DNA of 64,000 bases from Archegozetes longisetosus (GCA_018873245.2 JAEMBT020000005.1:11896001-11960000); one strand, 5' to 3'; shown: positions 1 to 14,100, counted from the first letter of the stretch. Notes: generated from the letters alone by a model not told the origin. Numbers and translations: made by a program.

Positions 1-3000
1 GGGACATATCAGTGCCAATCAAGTAATAGATTGGGAACTGCACTGAGCAATGCTATTCAGCTTAAAATCAGATTCGCACCTGTTTGTAGGCAAACAGATA
101 CGTAAGTTTTTCTTAAAAGAACTGTTAATTATTTAGTTTAAGCTTTAAGTAATGATCTTTTTATGATTTATCATATCTATAACGAATTATTAGGTCGGAT
201 AATCATTTAAATTACCTATTACTTTTATTATTTTATTTTAATATTAGTTATGGGAATAATATTATTTAATGTTACGATTGACTGTCATTCACATTCAGAT
301 TACTTTTAAATCCAATGGGCAATCAATTATTTTAGCAAAAATCAATAGCTTATAAAACAATATTAAAAAATTACTGCTTGAATTAAATATGAGTTCGAAC
401 ATGTTATTGTTTCATTTCAACAAGAGAACTGAAATTCTTCTAAATACTATTTTAGAATTTCATAATTTTCAAGGTTTTTAAAATTCATAATTCAAATCAA
501 TTGGCGAAAATATTACTTAATAGAAAGAATAGCCAAACTTATTACAATTTCAGTTTTCACTCGTTTCTATGCAATGCAAAATTTTGTTAATAAACTAAAG
601 TCATATATTCCACTCGTTGTATGTATAATGAGTTTTGGTGCCACTGGGAATTAATGTTATATAAAAGTTATGAATCGCGTAATTAATTTTTTGAAACTTT
701 TTCAAATCAATGAACTGCCATTTTATGTACTATTTGAAAGAAAATTGCGGTAAACTCTGAAGAAAAATGAATTTAGTTCTTAGCATAACATAAGAATATT
801 CTATTTATTAGACTATTTAAGATCCAAAGTTGTCTCAATAACAATAGAATTAAATGGCAAAATGAAATTTGAATCGTGGAGAATATTTCAGATTTCCATT
901 CTATTGTTTAATGAGATTTTTGAGTAGATGCATTACACAAACATTGATTAGACTGAAACTTAGTGTAAATCCAAACTTTATTTTAAGCTGATTGAGCTTA
1001 TGTCCAACGTTTACTTAGAATTTCCTCTTTTGTAGTTATCTCGGTAACAACTTTACTAAAAGTTTATTTGTTTGACTCTTTCGCTTCTCTGTTATGTACT
1101 CTTTTCTGTTATTATAGTTTGGTTTATGGCATATCATTGAACGAGTCAGTCCTAATTGAATGTGAAGTCGATGCCTATCCATCTCAGGTTTCATTTCAGT
1201 GGAAATTCGAGACAAACACGAATTTAGCCACTTTTAGTCAAATTAATGATTCCAGGTATGGATTACTTCCTCGAATTATTATCTATTGTATTAAACAGTT
1301 GCGCGAAAAAGTCATTGAGTACACATTAATTTAAATATTACGTGCGTTCGACAATTCTTAATTTCTTTTAACATAATTATTAAATTGAAATTAATTTGAG
1401 CATAAAAGCTAGCATTATTTTCTATTTGAATAATATAATATTTATTGATAGGAGAATGTGTTATATTGTTATATAATTGATGTTTGTAGAAAATCACTTA
1501 AAACAGTATATGAAATATAGGTCATTGCACCAAGTAGTCATGAGATAGTCCAGACTTTCTTCTCATTCACGAAATCAATTTATGTATTTATTCAGTAAAA
1601 ACGTTATTTATTTTCTGTTATGACATTTTTATTGAGATCAAAATAAGCTTAAGATTTCAGAACATATCTATACATATATTTGAATTCATTTTCTTCTCAT
1701 ATTTTATTCTATAGATGGAATAATCAGAATATTTTTAGAATACAATTCACGGTCATTCTACAGTATACGCCACCCCTAGACCTACTAAAGTATTCGCCAC
1801 CCCTAGACCTACTATAGTTTATACCATTACTTCAAGCATTAATAAAATTGTCCATCTCAGAGCCTCAATTCGTGCATTTTTATTGAATATTACGTATGCA
1901 AATAAATAACCAGATCAATGCTTTAAAAATATAAATACAATGTAATGCAACTAAAGCTTCCTATTACAGTGCGCTGAAAAAGGTTAAAGAATACATTGCA
2001 TTTCAATTTCTTCAAAAATTGCAGAAAATATCGGCGTATTGTAAATTTCCACAACGTTTTAGACCTAACCTAATCTATTCAGAACAGATCTAACATATCC
2101 AAACCTAACCTAACCTGTTGAAACCAGACCTAACCTACGTAACATACGTAACTCACCTAACCCACATAGTCTGCATAATCCATATAACCCACAAAACCCA
2201 CTTAACCCACCTAATCAACCTAACCTGATAGGTAGTATATACTATAGTAGGTCCAAGGGTGGCGAATACTGTAGTAGGTCTAGGGGTGGCGTATACTGTG
2301 GTAGGATGGGGTGGCGTATACTGTAGAATGACCCAATTCACGAAATACACAATTTTGTTGCGAATCAGTAGTTATTTGTTTAAAGATCAAAAACAATTCT
2401 AACAATATTTCTTAAACATTAAAAATTTGGCTAAATTATAGTAAAAAAATTTAATTCAAATTTTGTGCCCTTTTATAAATTGTTGAACACTCAGAAGGAA
2501 TTTATTTAATTTTGATTCTTACGGCAATTTTCTTTTCAATAAGAGGTATAAAAAAGGAATTTATATATATTTTAACACTTATAATGTCTCAAATATTGTC
2601 AATCAATTTGAGTGACAGCTTCACAAATAAGACAAAAATAGAGTGAATGCCGAATTTCAAAAGATAGATATCAAACAATACTGGTGTTCGAATGAATAAA
2701 TTAAAAATAGAATATTCTTATAAATCATTCTTGACAAAAGTCTTAAATTTTCACAAAAAGAAAATATAATTTTTTAAGGTTCATGAATAGAAGAATCTAA
2801 TTAATAAAAATGATAGATTATAAATGATAGTTGAAACAATTTAAAGATATATAGAAAACAGGCAATGCATAAGAATTGTGTTATTGGCAAAATCAAATTT
2901 TGCATATGCTGTTCACTTTGAATACTTTTATACTATTTTATATATTATATTGTTTTACAGTTCAGTCTTAAGCTATAGACCGCACGCATCACAACAATAC

Positions 3001-4592
3001 GGATTTATTGAATGCATAGCAAAGAACTCGATAGGAATGCAACGCGAGTCATGCAAATATTTAATAATCCCATCATTTAATCCTTACTTTCCATTCAAGT
3101 GTCATGTCATCAATCAAAGTGATTCCACGCTAACCATTAATTGCAATACAATTCAGACTAAAGTAGTGAACCAAACACATTATAATAACCATAACTATAA
3201 CTATAGTAATAAACATAACAGTTATCTAAACAATAAATTCAAGTCAACTACAAATCATTTAATGGTTTATCCTCCGACTTATTATGTTTGCGATGTTTAT
3301 AATCAAAATCATATGAAACTCATTGACAATGTGTCCATCGATGCCATAAAACACAGACTAATGAGTCATAACTCGAGCTTCAATTTATTGATTGAGAACT
3401 TGCCCCCAAACACAAGATTAAGGCTAAGAATTTATGCGAAAAATAGTAAAAATCAAACAAGTTCTGAGTTGGAGATCAACACTCAAACTCTAAGATCTGC
3501 TGAGAGACTCATCGACTTCAATGATGATCAGTTGAACAGAACGAATGATTTTCTGATGACTAAACTTCGTGGTCAACATTTAATAATAACTGTATTAATA
3601 GTTTTGGCAGTTGTGTCACTTATTGTGATAATTATGGCAATAATTGCAGTGTTTCGGGTCAGATATTCGTCATCTAGTATCCAATTAAGAATTGATGGTC
3701 AGGAAGATGATGGACGAGATGTACGACAAGTCGAGACAATTTTAAACAACGAAACTGATGACGAGTGCGCTTCTCATCAAACTTTACTCAAATCTGATGA
3801 TAACAAAGATACAAATTTGTTGAATGGTGACGAAGTGAATGGTCACAAGAGTAAAAGTAGTACTAAAGAAGCACCAGATTTAATTCCAGTTCCTTATTAT
3901 GTGAATTGTAGTCATGATAGCAGTCACAAGAGTAATAGTGGTTTTTATAATGGATCTGATCTTACTTATAAATGTGGTTCGAGTAGTGATTACTTTTTGG
4001 ACGATAAGAATAATACAAATTATTTTGAAGGTATGAAAATTTAAAATATTTTTGATAAAGATTTAACTTTTTGACTTAAGTTTTCGAAACAGTTGTAGTA
4101 CTGAAAGAATGGCTGTGTTTGAGTTTTAATCAGTTTTTATGAAGTTTTCAACTAATTTTGTAAAAGATTTTATGTTCTTAGATATTAAAGAAGTAATATT
4201 GATGATTCAAACTATAAATGTATATAAAGCTTAGAAAATCTCATTAAATATAATTAAAAATGAGGTTTATCTCAAAATTTGATTCATTTGACTTTATTTT
4301 GAACTTAAAAATCAGTCAAATAATAATATCGTAGAAATGATTGCATTTTTCGTGAAAATGATTGAAGATTTGAGAATTTTCCTAATCTTTCACAAGCTTT
4401 ATTCTTAATCTGATTAAATTTTTTATTCAACATATAGATTACAAAAATGAAGACACGAACACAAAAAACGGAAGACTTTGTGATTTTAATAAAAGTGATA
4501 ATAAAGCGAATCAGTTGAATGACTTTAAGAATGTGCTATGCGTTAATCTAACGCCGAACTGTAGTAAACAAATGGCAAACGTTAGCCTTTGA
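1..4592 (+). CDS. Sidestep-like Ig-superfamily receptor, 3' part (5' end outside window)
   Basis: Type I cell-surface adhesion receptor of the Sidestep group, which in insects guides motor axons. Exons inferred by splice sites and phase: 1-101 (end of an Ig domain with YQC and the family-typical FAPVC), 1118-1255 (next Ig domain start, CEVDAYP and FQWKF), 2961-4030 and 4438-4592 (stop TGA). All phases join. The third exon holds the Ig end (AKNSIGMQRESC), an FN3-like domain, one membrane helix (LIITVLIVLAVV.. then a basic stop-transfer) and a polar cytoplasmic tail. The reading frame can run on to a stop at 4042-4044, but the donor at 4031 joins in phase to an open exon of about 51 codons, so I prefer the spliced end. 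No lesions seen. Family assignment is strong; orthology to a particular Sidestep paralogue cannot be judged. Confidence 0.85.
1751..2333. mobile_element. 583-bp MITE with 8-bp TSD, in a Sidestep intron
   Basis: Both flanks carry the direct repeat CAATTCAC (1743-1750 and 2334-2341). The ends are inverted repeats starting GGTCATTCTACAG, followed by repeats of a unit containing ACGCCACCCCTAGACC, twice on the left and three times on the right. The interior (2058-2235) is rich in CCTAA and CCCA motifs. There is no coding capacity. An 8-bp TSD fits hAT-, P- or Merlin-like transposition; the superfamily is undecided. Confidence 0.85.
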
Positions 4593-5317
4593 TTACATCG
4601 ACTAATGGTTCGAGTTAACTCTTAAGACAAATATTAATGAATAATTGGAATATTAATTTTTTCCATAATTGATTTGGGAGAAATATATATATAATACTTG
4701 TAGTTCTGATTCAGTGATACTTAAGTGCTATTCAATACATGAAAATTCATTAATTTGATTCTATGTTTATTACATAAGCTTTCGATTCGATGAGAGATAG
4801 TCTTCAATACTGGCATTGGATCTCTTTTCACTGCCATTGATTACTATCTAATTCATTAATAGATTTTTAAGTTTAGGTAATATTTTACTGACTAATGTAT
4901 GAGTACAAAATGCAGAATTTTATTGTAAAAGTTTTTTAAGCGATATTCAATATAAACAAAGTTCTGCTCAACCCGAATAAAACTTCTTTGACTACATAAG
5001 TATTATTTCTCGTTCAGTTCGAAAATATTTAATTGTAAGTTAAAGAACAGGACAATAAATTTAAAAAATTCAACATTCGTAGCTTATTGTATAACTTCAA
5101 AATTTGTCCGATAACTTAAGCGAAGATATTAAGATTAATGTTCCATTAATTTTTTGTTGTCTTAATATTGATTGTTTCTAATCTAATTAAATTTTATCAG
5201 ATTTCAAATGATGATAATGTCCATAAAATGGTACACATAATTAATACTTTAACTTGATATCTTAAATTTTACAAACTTTTCTTGAGCTATAATATATTTT
5301 GATTTAGAGCACATAAA
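4593..5317. other. Intergenic AT-rich stretch
   Basis: 3' flank of the Sidestep-like gene. Several AATAAA-like polyadenylation candidates, no open coding region and no repeat structure seen. Confidence 0.5.
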
Positions 5318-5325
5318 CCCTCTGT

Positions 5326-6518
5326 TACTGATGAGCGAGTCTGGACCTCAAGACGGTTAAAGACCTGGGACCTGAGGCCCTGAGGTCCTAAAGTCCGGGT
5401 CCGAGTCCTTATATTTGGCAGAAGTCCAGGTCCGGGTCCTGAGCTAGAGGTCCGAGTCCGGGTCTTTGATAAAGATTTCAGGTCCTGGACTCGGACTCCC
5501 TTAAAACTTAAAAATTAACAATAGACAAAATATTATCATTCAGAAATTTTAATTTTTATTAAATCATTGATAGTAAAATCAACAAATATTAATATAATAT
5601 TAATCATTTATTTTAAAATTGCAAAATAAGTGATTCATGAAACGAGATACACGCAATGTCTAACAGAATTAATGCTCAATTGACTTCTCTTTTTGCTGAT
5701 CAAATCTCCAGATTTGGAAATACATGTTTTGAAGAAACGCTATGCTGGAGTGATAAGTATTTCAAATGCAAAATGTAAAAGATAAGGAAATCCTAAACAA
5801 TCGTTTCCACGAAAACAAAGGCTCAGTTTTCCAATCAGCGATAAGCAAACGTACTTTTCAATTTCATCGTATGTTTCAACTCTTGTCTTTACAAATTTAG
5901 AGACAAACGAAACATTTGGACTTTCAATTTGAAATTGAATGATCTGATGATAATTTTTCTTGAAGAAATCAATAAATACTTGTTTTACAGTTTGATCATT
6001 CTCAGAAAAGTCGAGTTTCAGGCGAAGTCAAGTATAACAGCAAATTTTGTGACATCAGTTTCAAATAAATCTTTATACTTATCAAACTTCAAAAGCATAT
6101 TTCAGCATAAAGTTTAATCGAACTGTTACTTGAATTATTGTGATCATTTAATTGTTAATAAAAAGTTTGAGAACTAGCAAAATTAAGCATATGCTTACAT
6201 ATTTAGATCGTATTATAAGTTTGTTCCCTCTTTGAATGATTTCAAAAGTCACTCAATTCCTCACATAAAAGGCAATCATTATCAAATATTTCACTTACAG
6301 AATTTTTTTGTATCAGAGTCAGGGTCTTGAGGCCCGAGTCTTAAAGATTTGAAGAACCAAGGTCCCGAGTCCGGGTCTGAATCTTGAGGTCGAGGTCCGA
6401 GTCCGAGTCCAGGTCTTCAATTTTTCAAGAGGTCCGAGTCCGGGTCCTGGGTTAGAGGTCCAGGTCCCAGGTCCGAGTCTTTCAAAAAGACCTGAAGACT
6501 CGGATCTGCTCATCAGTA
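5326..6518. mobile_element. Non-autonomous hAT element, 1.19 kb, with subterminal motif arrays
   Basis: Perfect 11-bp terminal inverted repeats TACTGATGAGC, flanked by the 8-bp duplication CCCTCTGT (5318-5325 and 6519-6526). Inside each end lie many degenerate copies of a GGTCCGAGTCCGGGTCC-like motif in both orientations. This arrangement is typical of hAT subterminal transposase-binding sites. The centre (5500-6300) is AT-rich without a convincing gene; open frames there and at 6319-6672 are by-products of the repeats. Confidence 0.88.
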
Positions 6519-6526
6519 CCCTCTGT

Positions 6527-7106
6527 AATAGTAGTAAGGTATCTCGTTTCAGACTGTTAATACTTAAGGGTTTGAATTTGTGGATTAGTTTGACATCTAT
6601 CTCACTTTGATTAAGTAGATATTTACTTCTACCTGTTATAAAGCGAGAAAAGTTAACAATTCGATTGTTCAATGTTTGGATTAATGAATTCTTTTAGCAT
6701 TTGTTATTTTGTATTCAAAGATTAGATAAATTTATTATTTGATCATCATTTAATGAAAATAGGATAAATTTGATCCATAATTCATATGATTTGATTATTT
6801 CTATTGATTACTTTGTGTTTGAAATAAATAGATATAAGTATTAAAACATATAGTATTATAGATGTCATAAGAAACGATTAGGTAATGTACTGAATGAGAG
6901 ATTAGTCTCTTTATTACAGCATTTAAAAGCAGAGATACCTTTCTATTGTAGATAACTCTTCAAATGTTTATTTTCAAGTACTTCGCCACAATTCAACCTC
7001 TTATGATGTTCACATTCTCTCATCTTATTTGACAAACCATTGGCAAGTTCGTATTTGGACATAAGTGATGTTTTGATTTCACCATCCGTATAATCACTAA
7101 AAATTG
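6527..7106. other. Intergenic AT-rich stretch
   Basis: No gene, RNA or repeat structure recognised. Confidence 0.45.
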
Positions 7107-7771
7107 GGGTGATCACATGTCCTTTTTTTAGGGAGGATAGTCCTCTTTTGACAAGTTCTGTCCTCCCGGGGTCAGAAGAAGAGGACAATACAATGTCCTC
7201 CTTTACAAAAAGCATTAAAATTACCTGAGACTGTAATTATTTTTCATGTTTTGTATGCAAAAGTTAAATTATGCCCTTTTCGTAGTCAAAGATAGTATAA
7301 TTTCGCATATATATACACATTATAAAGGAAACAATTAAGAGGTTTATACTTAAGTATAGTGCAATCATACGTTTGACTTATCAAATACATGTGACGTAGT
7401 TATAAAAATTTGAATCGAAACAATCCCTCTATTTAATTGTGAATTACAATGTCTCAGAAGAAAAGCACAAGTATATCTAATTATACCAAAAGACAATGTG
7501 TATTTAACAAAAAATGGTTGAGTAATAATAAGTAAAAATTATGGTTATCCCGAAAAGACGATCACGTTAAATGCAATTTGTGACACTTCATTTTCGATCG
7601 CTAACAAAGGATCACTTCTCTCAACAATCATATGGAAGAATAAGAAATATTCATTTAGACACAAATTATATTAAACTAAATAATATGTGAATAAAAAATA
7701 AAAATGTCTTCCTCTGTCCTCCTTTTCGATTGCTTAAGTCTTCCCGTATAGCAGTTATGACGTGGTCACTC
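7107..7771 (+). mobile_element. Decayed hAT-like element with N-terminal transposase remnant
   Basis: Ends are weak inverted repeats (GGGTGATCAC and GTGGTCACTC). TGTCCTCC motifs cluster near both ends, as in other hAT elements here. From the ATG at 7450 a broken frame reads MSQKK..YTKRQCVFN and then a Trp-Leu-Ser stretch with a CNL..H remnant. This resembles the zinc-finger start of hAT transposases with an MYM/ZBED-like N terminus. Stops and frameshifts make it non-functional. The TSD is not clear. Confidence 0.5.
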
Positions 7772-9363
7772 TACTAACAATACATTATTATCAATTCTCG
7801 ATAAAAACGTTGTTATTTATACCAATTTATTTAGATATTGAATAAATTTATGAGATGACTTGTAAGCTATTAGTATCTATTTTTGTATTGTATTGAATGT
7901 CACTGGAGTGATATATCTGATATATTCTATATCTGTAGTGTGCTATTGATTTATCAATTGACGCTCATTCTCTTCCGTCTGATTTGTTAATTTTTAAGTA
8001 TACAAAATGGAATTTCACCATTCTGAGTTTTCTACTTTAACAAGTATTTCACCGTTCATTTTAATCTTCAACATTATACTATCTGGTTTTAAATCTCATA
8101 AATCTAATAACACTTAAAAGTACTCAATCAATTTTTTGTCAATAGTGAAGCATTAGAAACACGAACATATCTTAACTGAGTGCAATCACTGCCGAAAACC
8201 GGCATGAATATCTCAACTGATTGATAGCCCAAAGAGATCTAATAGATCTTGAGTTAAGTTATCAATTATTACATCTTTAGGATAATACATGACGTGAATA
8301 TTTTCTCTTAAAATTCTAGACATATTTTACGAAATGTCGGAGGAGTTGATAGACATTTTAATCAATGATTCGCAATGTTTACGTATGAGGTGCTCTATGA
8401 AGAAATGGTCTTTGGTAGATTATAGGATTTTTTAGATTTTTATTTCAAATGATAGTGTAAGTGCAAGAGCCTCTTATGATGGAGTGCACTGCACTTTTCT
8501 TCTCACTTCACTCACTCAATCACAAATAAAGAACAAAACAGAGCTTTACGTACAAATACTTGATTAAATCTCACAGAAGAATTGCACATAAAATCAGCTA
8601 TTCATGAGCTGAACACGAACCCCATCCTCAACTTCTCAAACGACTCTTTAAATACGTTTAGGGTTGGAGTCAAAATCACGTGTTTATCGACAGTAGTTTG
8701 ATGATATTCGCTGATCATTTGTTGCTGACCAGCTATGTGACCAGCTACAAGGAATTCAAAGATCAATTTTTGATAATTGGTCAATGAGTTGTTTAGACAT
8801 GTATTTCTGAATCCGAGAATAGCCCGGATTCAGAGAAATGTGTGTTTACAATTTCAAAGTAAATTTCGAATTTAAAAGTAGGCCATTGAATCCTATCAAT
8901 AATCGATAACTTAAGAGTGTGAAATATTTAATGTGCTCACGTTAGTTTGAACCTTATATATAGATATAAATAGGTTTGAGGATATGATCAAATTATAAAA
9001 TTAATAGTTAATCAACTTTAAAACTAGTATTAATATTTATTATAATTAATTAAGTGATTGGCAAGCATTACGCGCACACTTTCCAAAACTATGTGAACTG
9101 TGCAAGGCTGTCTATTACTCATTGATTATAAGTAGAGAAAGGATTCTTGGTTAAAACCCGAATTTTACTTTTGTCAATTAGGTCACAAATTTCAATATTA
9201 GTAATCCATATGAACTTTGTAGAACACCTGCAATTTTAAAACTATTTTTCGCAAACATGTCATCTATCTTAGGTTTCATTACTTTAAAGTAGACTATTTG
9301 TTTGTTTTAATCCTTTGAGCAAATATTTACACATAAACAATGTCTTTCTCCCAGATTAAGGAG
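7772..9363. other. Intergenic stretch with one unconvincing small ORF
   Basis: AT-rich. A 60-codon minus-strand frame at 8602-8784 shows no recognised motif, signal peptide or splice context, and I do not call it a gene. Confidence 0.4.
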
Positions 9364-9533
9364 TGTTAAGCTTCCAGGTGTTTATGTTCGTTCCATATAA
9401 ATAGAACGCTTTATCCTATCGAGAGGCAGTTGTCATTTTCTTGTTGTAAATGCCACTCGTCTTCTTTTATTTATAAATAAAGTTTTCAACTTTATTAAAC
9501 CTTTTTTTATTGCTGTGGTGCCCACATTGAACA
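9364..9533 (+). mobile_element. Possible short solo LTR
   Basis: Begins TGTTAAG and ends TTGAACA. It holds a TATA-like TATAAATAG followed about 100 bp later by ATAAATAAAG as a polyadenylation signal, and a TGGTGCCCAC stretch near the 3' end. No TSD and no adjacent gag or pol were seen, so this is a shape-based call only. Confidence 0.3.
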
Positions 9534-9839
9534 CTAAGTTTCAGGAACACCACAAACTTTAATATTCATTTTTAACGAGTTCTATTCCACTAATTCCAGT
9601 GTTTTGCTAAAAACACTAAAATTCGTTATAACTACCAAAATTTTAAAAATTGCACATTTATGACCAAAAACAACTTATTGGAGTCTTCTGCATAATTTTT
9701 ATTTCTTAAGTTCAAAACATAGTCAAACACATGCTTTAAATGCCAATATCATATTTTAGTCTTCTTTGAGAAAGAACATTGCCGAACCCTGCCTATCATA
9801 TATTTAAAAATATATGATAAAATATTTAATCACGATGTA

Positions 9840-10740
9840 AAATGTAATATTTTGGTGGGGACACCGCCCTCCGCCCCCACCGGACTCCCCATTTTAGTCG
9901 CCGCCGAGGCTTACTCTTGTTTCTCCAATTCCACGCAGATATCATTCAGATATTCTGCGGGAATTGGAATCTCGGGCAGATGTTGCGCATACCCGAGATA
10001 CCACAGAACTGTTGGTATGTATTTTTTAATGCCGAATCCGAATATCAAATCAAAAATTTTTTATATCGAATAGTTTTCGAGATATTCGAATTTTGTGTCG
10101 AATTTTTCGATTTTTTGGTTTTAAGAATTTTGAATATATGATCGAGAAGCTTGAAAGTCAATCGTTGAAATTTCGGGAACAACTCGACATTGCGAATGAA
10201 GTTAAAAGGATTCTTTCGGGTTTTGTACTGGAGAAACTTGAGGAATGTTTGAATAAAAATTCCGATCTAGAAAAGCTTAGAAATACTCTAGATATTAATT
10301 TGAAATTGAAACTATTTTATGCACCTTTTAACTCTACATTAGTTGTACTAAGTTTTTCAATGTTCAAGCATATTCTTAATGAAAGAAGAGATAGATTAAG
10401 CATGGAAAATATCGAAAAATTAATAATATTAAAATATAAGTTTCTTGTAATACTTAATTTTTATGACTTTATTATAACTACCAAAAGACGAATTTTCTAT
10501 AACTAAATAACTACTAAAAAATATTTGTTTTAATCGAAAATCCTTTTCCTAATTATAAGTATTTGTTTATGTTTTAATAAGCATTAGATTAGTTTGGGTT
10601 TTTTTCATTTCTATTCATCTGACGGAGGAGGGTGTCAAAGTGTAAATTTCAGAATATGGTTCCTCGGTTTTGACGAATGAACCCAGGGACCAAGGGCTAC
10701 TTGCGGGATGTTTGCGTGGGTCGACCCTGACCCCTCTCTA
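9840..10740 (+). mobile_element. hAT remnant retaining the C-terminal dimerisation domain
   Basis: The open frame 10093-10506 carries, at residues 72-117, a pattern matching the hAT C-terminal dimerisation domain: FNSTLVVLSF..M then ERRDRLSMENIEKLIILKY. The expected SER triad is eroded. The upstream GC-rich block 9850-10010 has inverted motifs (CCAATTCC/GGAATTGG and ATCTCGGG/CCCGAGAT) that look like a subterminal region. Termini and TSD are not defined. The smaller frame at 9852-10073 is an overlap by-product. Confidence 0.5.
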
Positions 10741-11161
10741 TCTTCAAAATATTTCAATGCAATCCTATATTTAAGTTTTAACTATTTCCATTTGTTTAAA
10801 ATGTTTGATAAATTCTGCTAAACTTTCACTAAAATATCTGATTATTTTTTATGCTTTTACATTAATTTCGACATTTATTATTTTTATTTAAAAACCATTT
10901 TAAAAATCAATAATTACATTGCACGCAAAGCAATTGACCAAATTTCCAAAAATTTTAAACATTTATGTCGAAAGAAAGTATTTTTCAAGGGTTAGAATCC
11001 ATGAGTCTTTTTATTCTCAACGAGTGTGCTGAAGAAACTGTGTGTTTTATGTAATTATTTTAAAATTCATAAGAAAAATATAAAAATTAAAGTGTAAAAA
11101 TTTTTTATTACAATGAAGAAAATCTTTAAACTTTCAAAATAACAAATTTTCAGAAAAGTAG
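10741..11161. other. AT-rich gap
   Basis: 3' flank of the DUF229 gene. No coding or repeat structure recognised. Confidence 0.4.
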
Positions 11162-14100
11162 TTAATTTCTACAATAGCAATACCTTCTTAAATTTGGATC
11201 ATCAATACAAATAGATTGATTGCCATAAAAGTTTATTCGTGATACTTCTCCCATTAACAACATTTTACCACTAGTTTTATTTAGCTTTACTGTTGACTCA
11301 AACAAAGCATCACTTGGTTTGACATTGATTGTCAACATATATTGTTTAATCATTTGGAAATTATTTGTATTATTAAACACTAAATTTCCGTCTAACATAT
11401 CATCAAGGGGTTTCTCAAAATTCAAAACTTTGTCACTCAGCTGCTGTTCGAAAGCAGATAATGTATAATTAAGCTTTAAAGGAACGCATTTATCATTATA
11501 TCTTTCAGATAATAAAGTATTAACACTTTCAACAATGAATTCCGAAATTCGATTAATAAGCTTTGAATCATTTATGTGTTGGCTTGATTGACACGAACAC
11601 TAGTGTTCTGCTATTGGAATATCGTCACAGCTCCTGTTCTCTGGTATTTCTTCGAATAAACTATTGCCATGAATTAAATGATGATTCGGTTTACCTGAAA
11701 ATGAAGATTATGCTTTTGATATAGTATTTCGGTTGTAGTTCGTTATCATCTCTTTCCACTTTTGCAAATCTTGTGGCAATTCACTTATTGCCAAGAATCA
11801 TTAGTTTTTCTAATTTAGGGAATCATGAATTTTTTATTTGTTTTACGTCTAAGTGCGTTCTTATCATGAAATATTAGAATAGTTTTTCAAATAAAAACGA
11901 GAAACTAATGAATTTTGATTGCAATTTTCTAAAAATTGAAGTTGACTGGCAAAAAGTCGTTTTGCATGAGATTTGCTACAATGCTTGCGTGATATCTGAC
12001 CTAAGCTGAATTTATTTGATTAAAAGCATAAAACATATCAGTACTCACTTCTAATAATATGCATGAGAGTCGCGTGAATATCAAAAGGTGTGGTCAGTCT
12101 ATTCTGATTAATGGTGAGATTATTATTCCTGTATTTATTTGGTAGATATAAGTGCATAAATGGTAGTCTTTCTTCCATTTTTCCTGATGATGTTTTACGT
12201 ATTGGACCGAAGCGTAATCCATGATCAGAGTAAAATATAATTATTGTATTGGATAGTAAATTCTCATCAAATAATTTATTGAACAGTCTTTCATGGATTG
12301 GATCTAAATAGCCTGCTTTATTGAGTTGGTCGTGAGTTAATCTTGCCATAAAATGAAAAGCAAAGTAACTCTGATTTCGAGAAACCATAGCTCGCACAAA
12401 ATCGTAGAGATATTCGTAATAAATCTGTGTGATTTAAATATTAAGCTTTAATTCAATATCACGAACACTTTATTGTTAATCTCGCGTCAAATGACTTATT
12501 TCAAGAAAACGTTAACTTTTTTATTTCAGAAACTTATACATAATGTGAATGCAAGAAATTTTATTTGGATTCAAATGTGCTCATGTTTAGATATCAAGCT
12601 GAGATGTAACCTCGAGTCTGAGATGGAGTGATCCTTTTCTGCAAACTCCAAACATAAAAATTTATTCTTTGAAAACAAAGCCATCTATCACGAGTTAACA
12701 TTTAGTGTCTACTCGTCAATATTATACTAGTAATATTCGGGTGTCAATCAGTTAGAACTGATTGACCAATGATCCGAACTGTGCATCCAGATATTTGTCG
12801 AAGTCAGTTGCCTAAAATTTCAAGATTTAATGACATGTTTGAACAGAAATCAGGTTCGAAATTTTGCTTTCAAAATTTATAAAAACACGTGATCATTTTA
12901 CACACTTTTACAAATGTTACTTATAGAATAAAATTTTGACTTGATATAAGTCAGGCGTTAGTGTTTTCTTCGAGGTAAAAGTGTATACCAGGAAAGAACT
13001 ACGCGGGATATCAACCGAATTTGCACATGTGGCAACAATATTTTAATGCTTCATTCTTAGACGTGTGATAACGTATCACTTGTCAGTCTTGCCCTCATTC
13101 GAAAATAATGAAAAGAATTCATTAAATGTTGCAGTAAAAAGTAATAAATAAAACGAATGAATCAATGTAATTTCATTATCCTTTCATGAAAAATAGAAAT
13201 CAACGTTTTCTGAAATAAGTAATTTTAAGCGTGATTTGCAACAATGTATGGGTCACATCTAAGTGACGCTAAATTTTATAATGAATTTTTTAGCATCTAA
13301 GAATATCTGTATCCAAAATCATGATAATGATAATGAATGCTTCACTCAAATCTTTTGAGTTACAGAGATGAGATTTTTCGATTATCATCAGATTTTTCTT
13401 GTATTCTAACTTCTGAAAAATTTACTCGAATCAAGTATTAAAGAGCTTAAATATACAAAGTTTTATTGCACCGGTTTGCCCGATTTGAGATATTCACACT
13501 GGAATTTTCGGTTATCGCTGATTCTTTCGGGGTCACTGATAATCAAAAATTTTGAGAAATTTGTTGAGTTTCAGTACACAAAAATGGAGAAATCAATTAA
13601 TAGCATCGTTCATTAATAACGTTACGCCAAAATGACCTTTTCGTGGGGACCCCCTACCCCATGTTATTCTGTAGTTCGCAAGGCTTCAACACCAACCTAC
13701 CCCCTAGATGGAACGTTACATTTTTTCAAACCTTTAGTTTATGAGTATTTCGCACGTAATACGAAAATAATGCCAAATTTGATCTATTCTTATTATAAGA
13801 ACATCACTATTAATGAGAATAAATTGAACTTGATAACTAAATTGTGATTTTTATGCAAGAAAACTAAGTAAAAGAATGTAACGTTACATTGCTTTCAAAG
13901 CCTACCCCGTCATGTTACAATTTGTTACATTTAGCTCTTGATACCCCCTACCCCCTTCAGCATAGCGTAATTGATGGACGATGCCAAAGTTAAAATAATT
14001 TTAGAATTGCCATCTATGGAACAAAATTGGCATTGCCAAAAACCTCTATGTAGCGTTAGATTGATTATTAAAACTCGAGGAATAGTTTATAAGATAATTC

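Noticed and set aside
2058-2235. Internal telomere tract
   Set aside because: CCTAA units are degenerate and lie wholly inside a MITE with a perfect 8-bp TSD.
6319-6672. 117-codon minus-strand ORF with Thr/Arg/Gly/Pro repeats
   Set aside because: Translation of the subterminal repeats of the hAT derivative, no protein-like features outside them.
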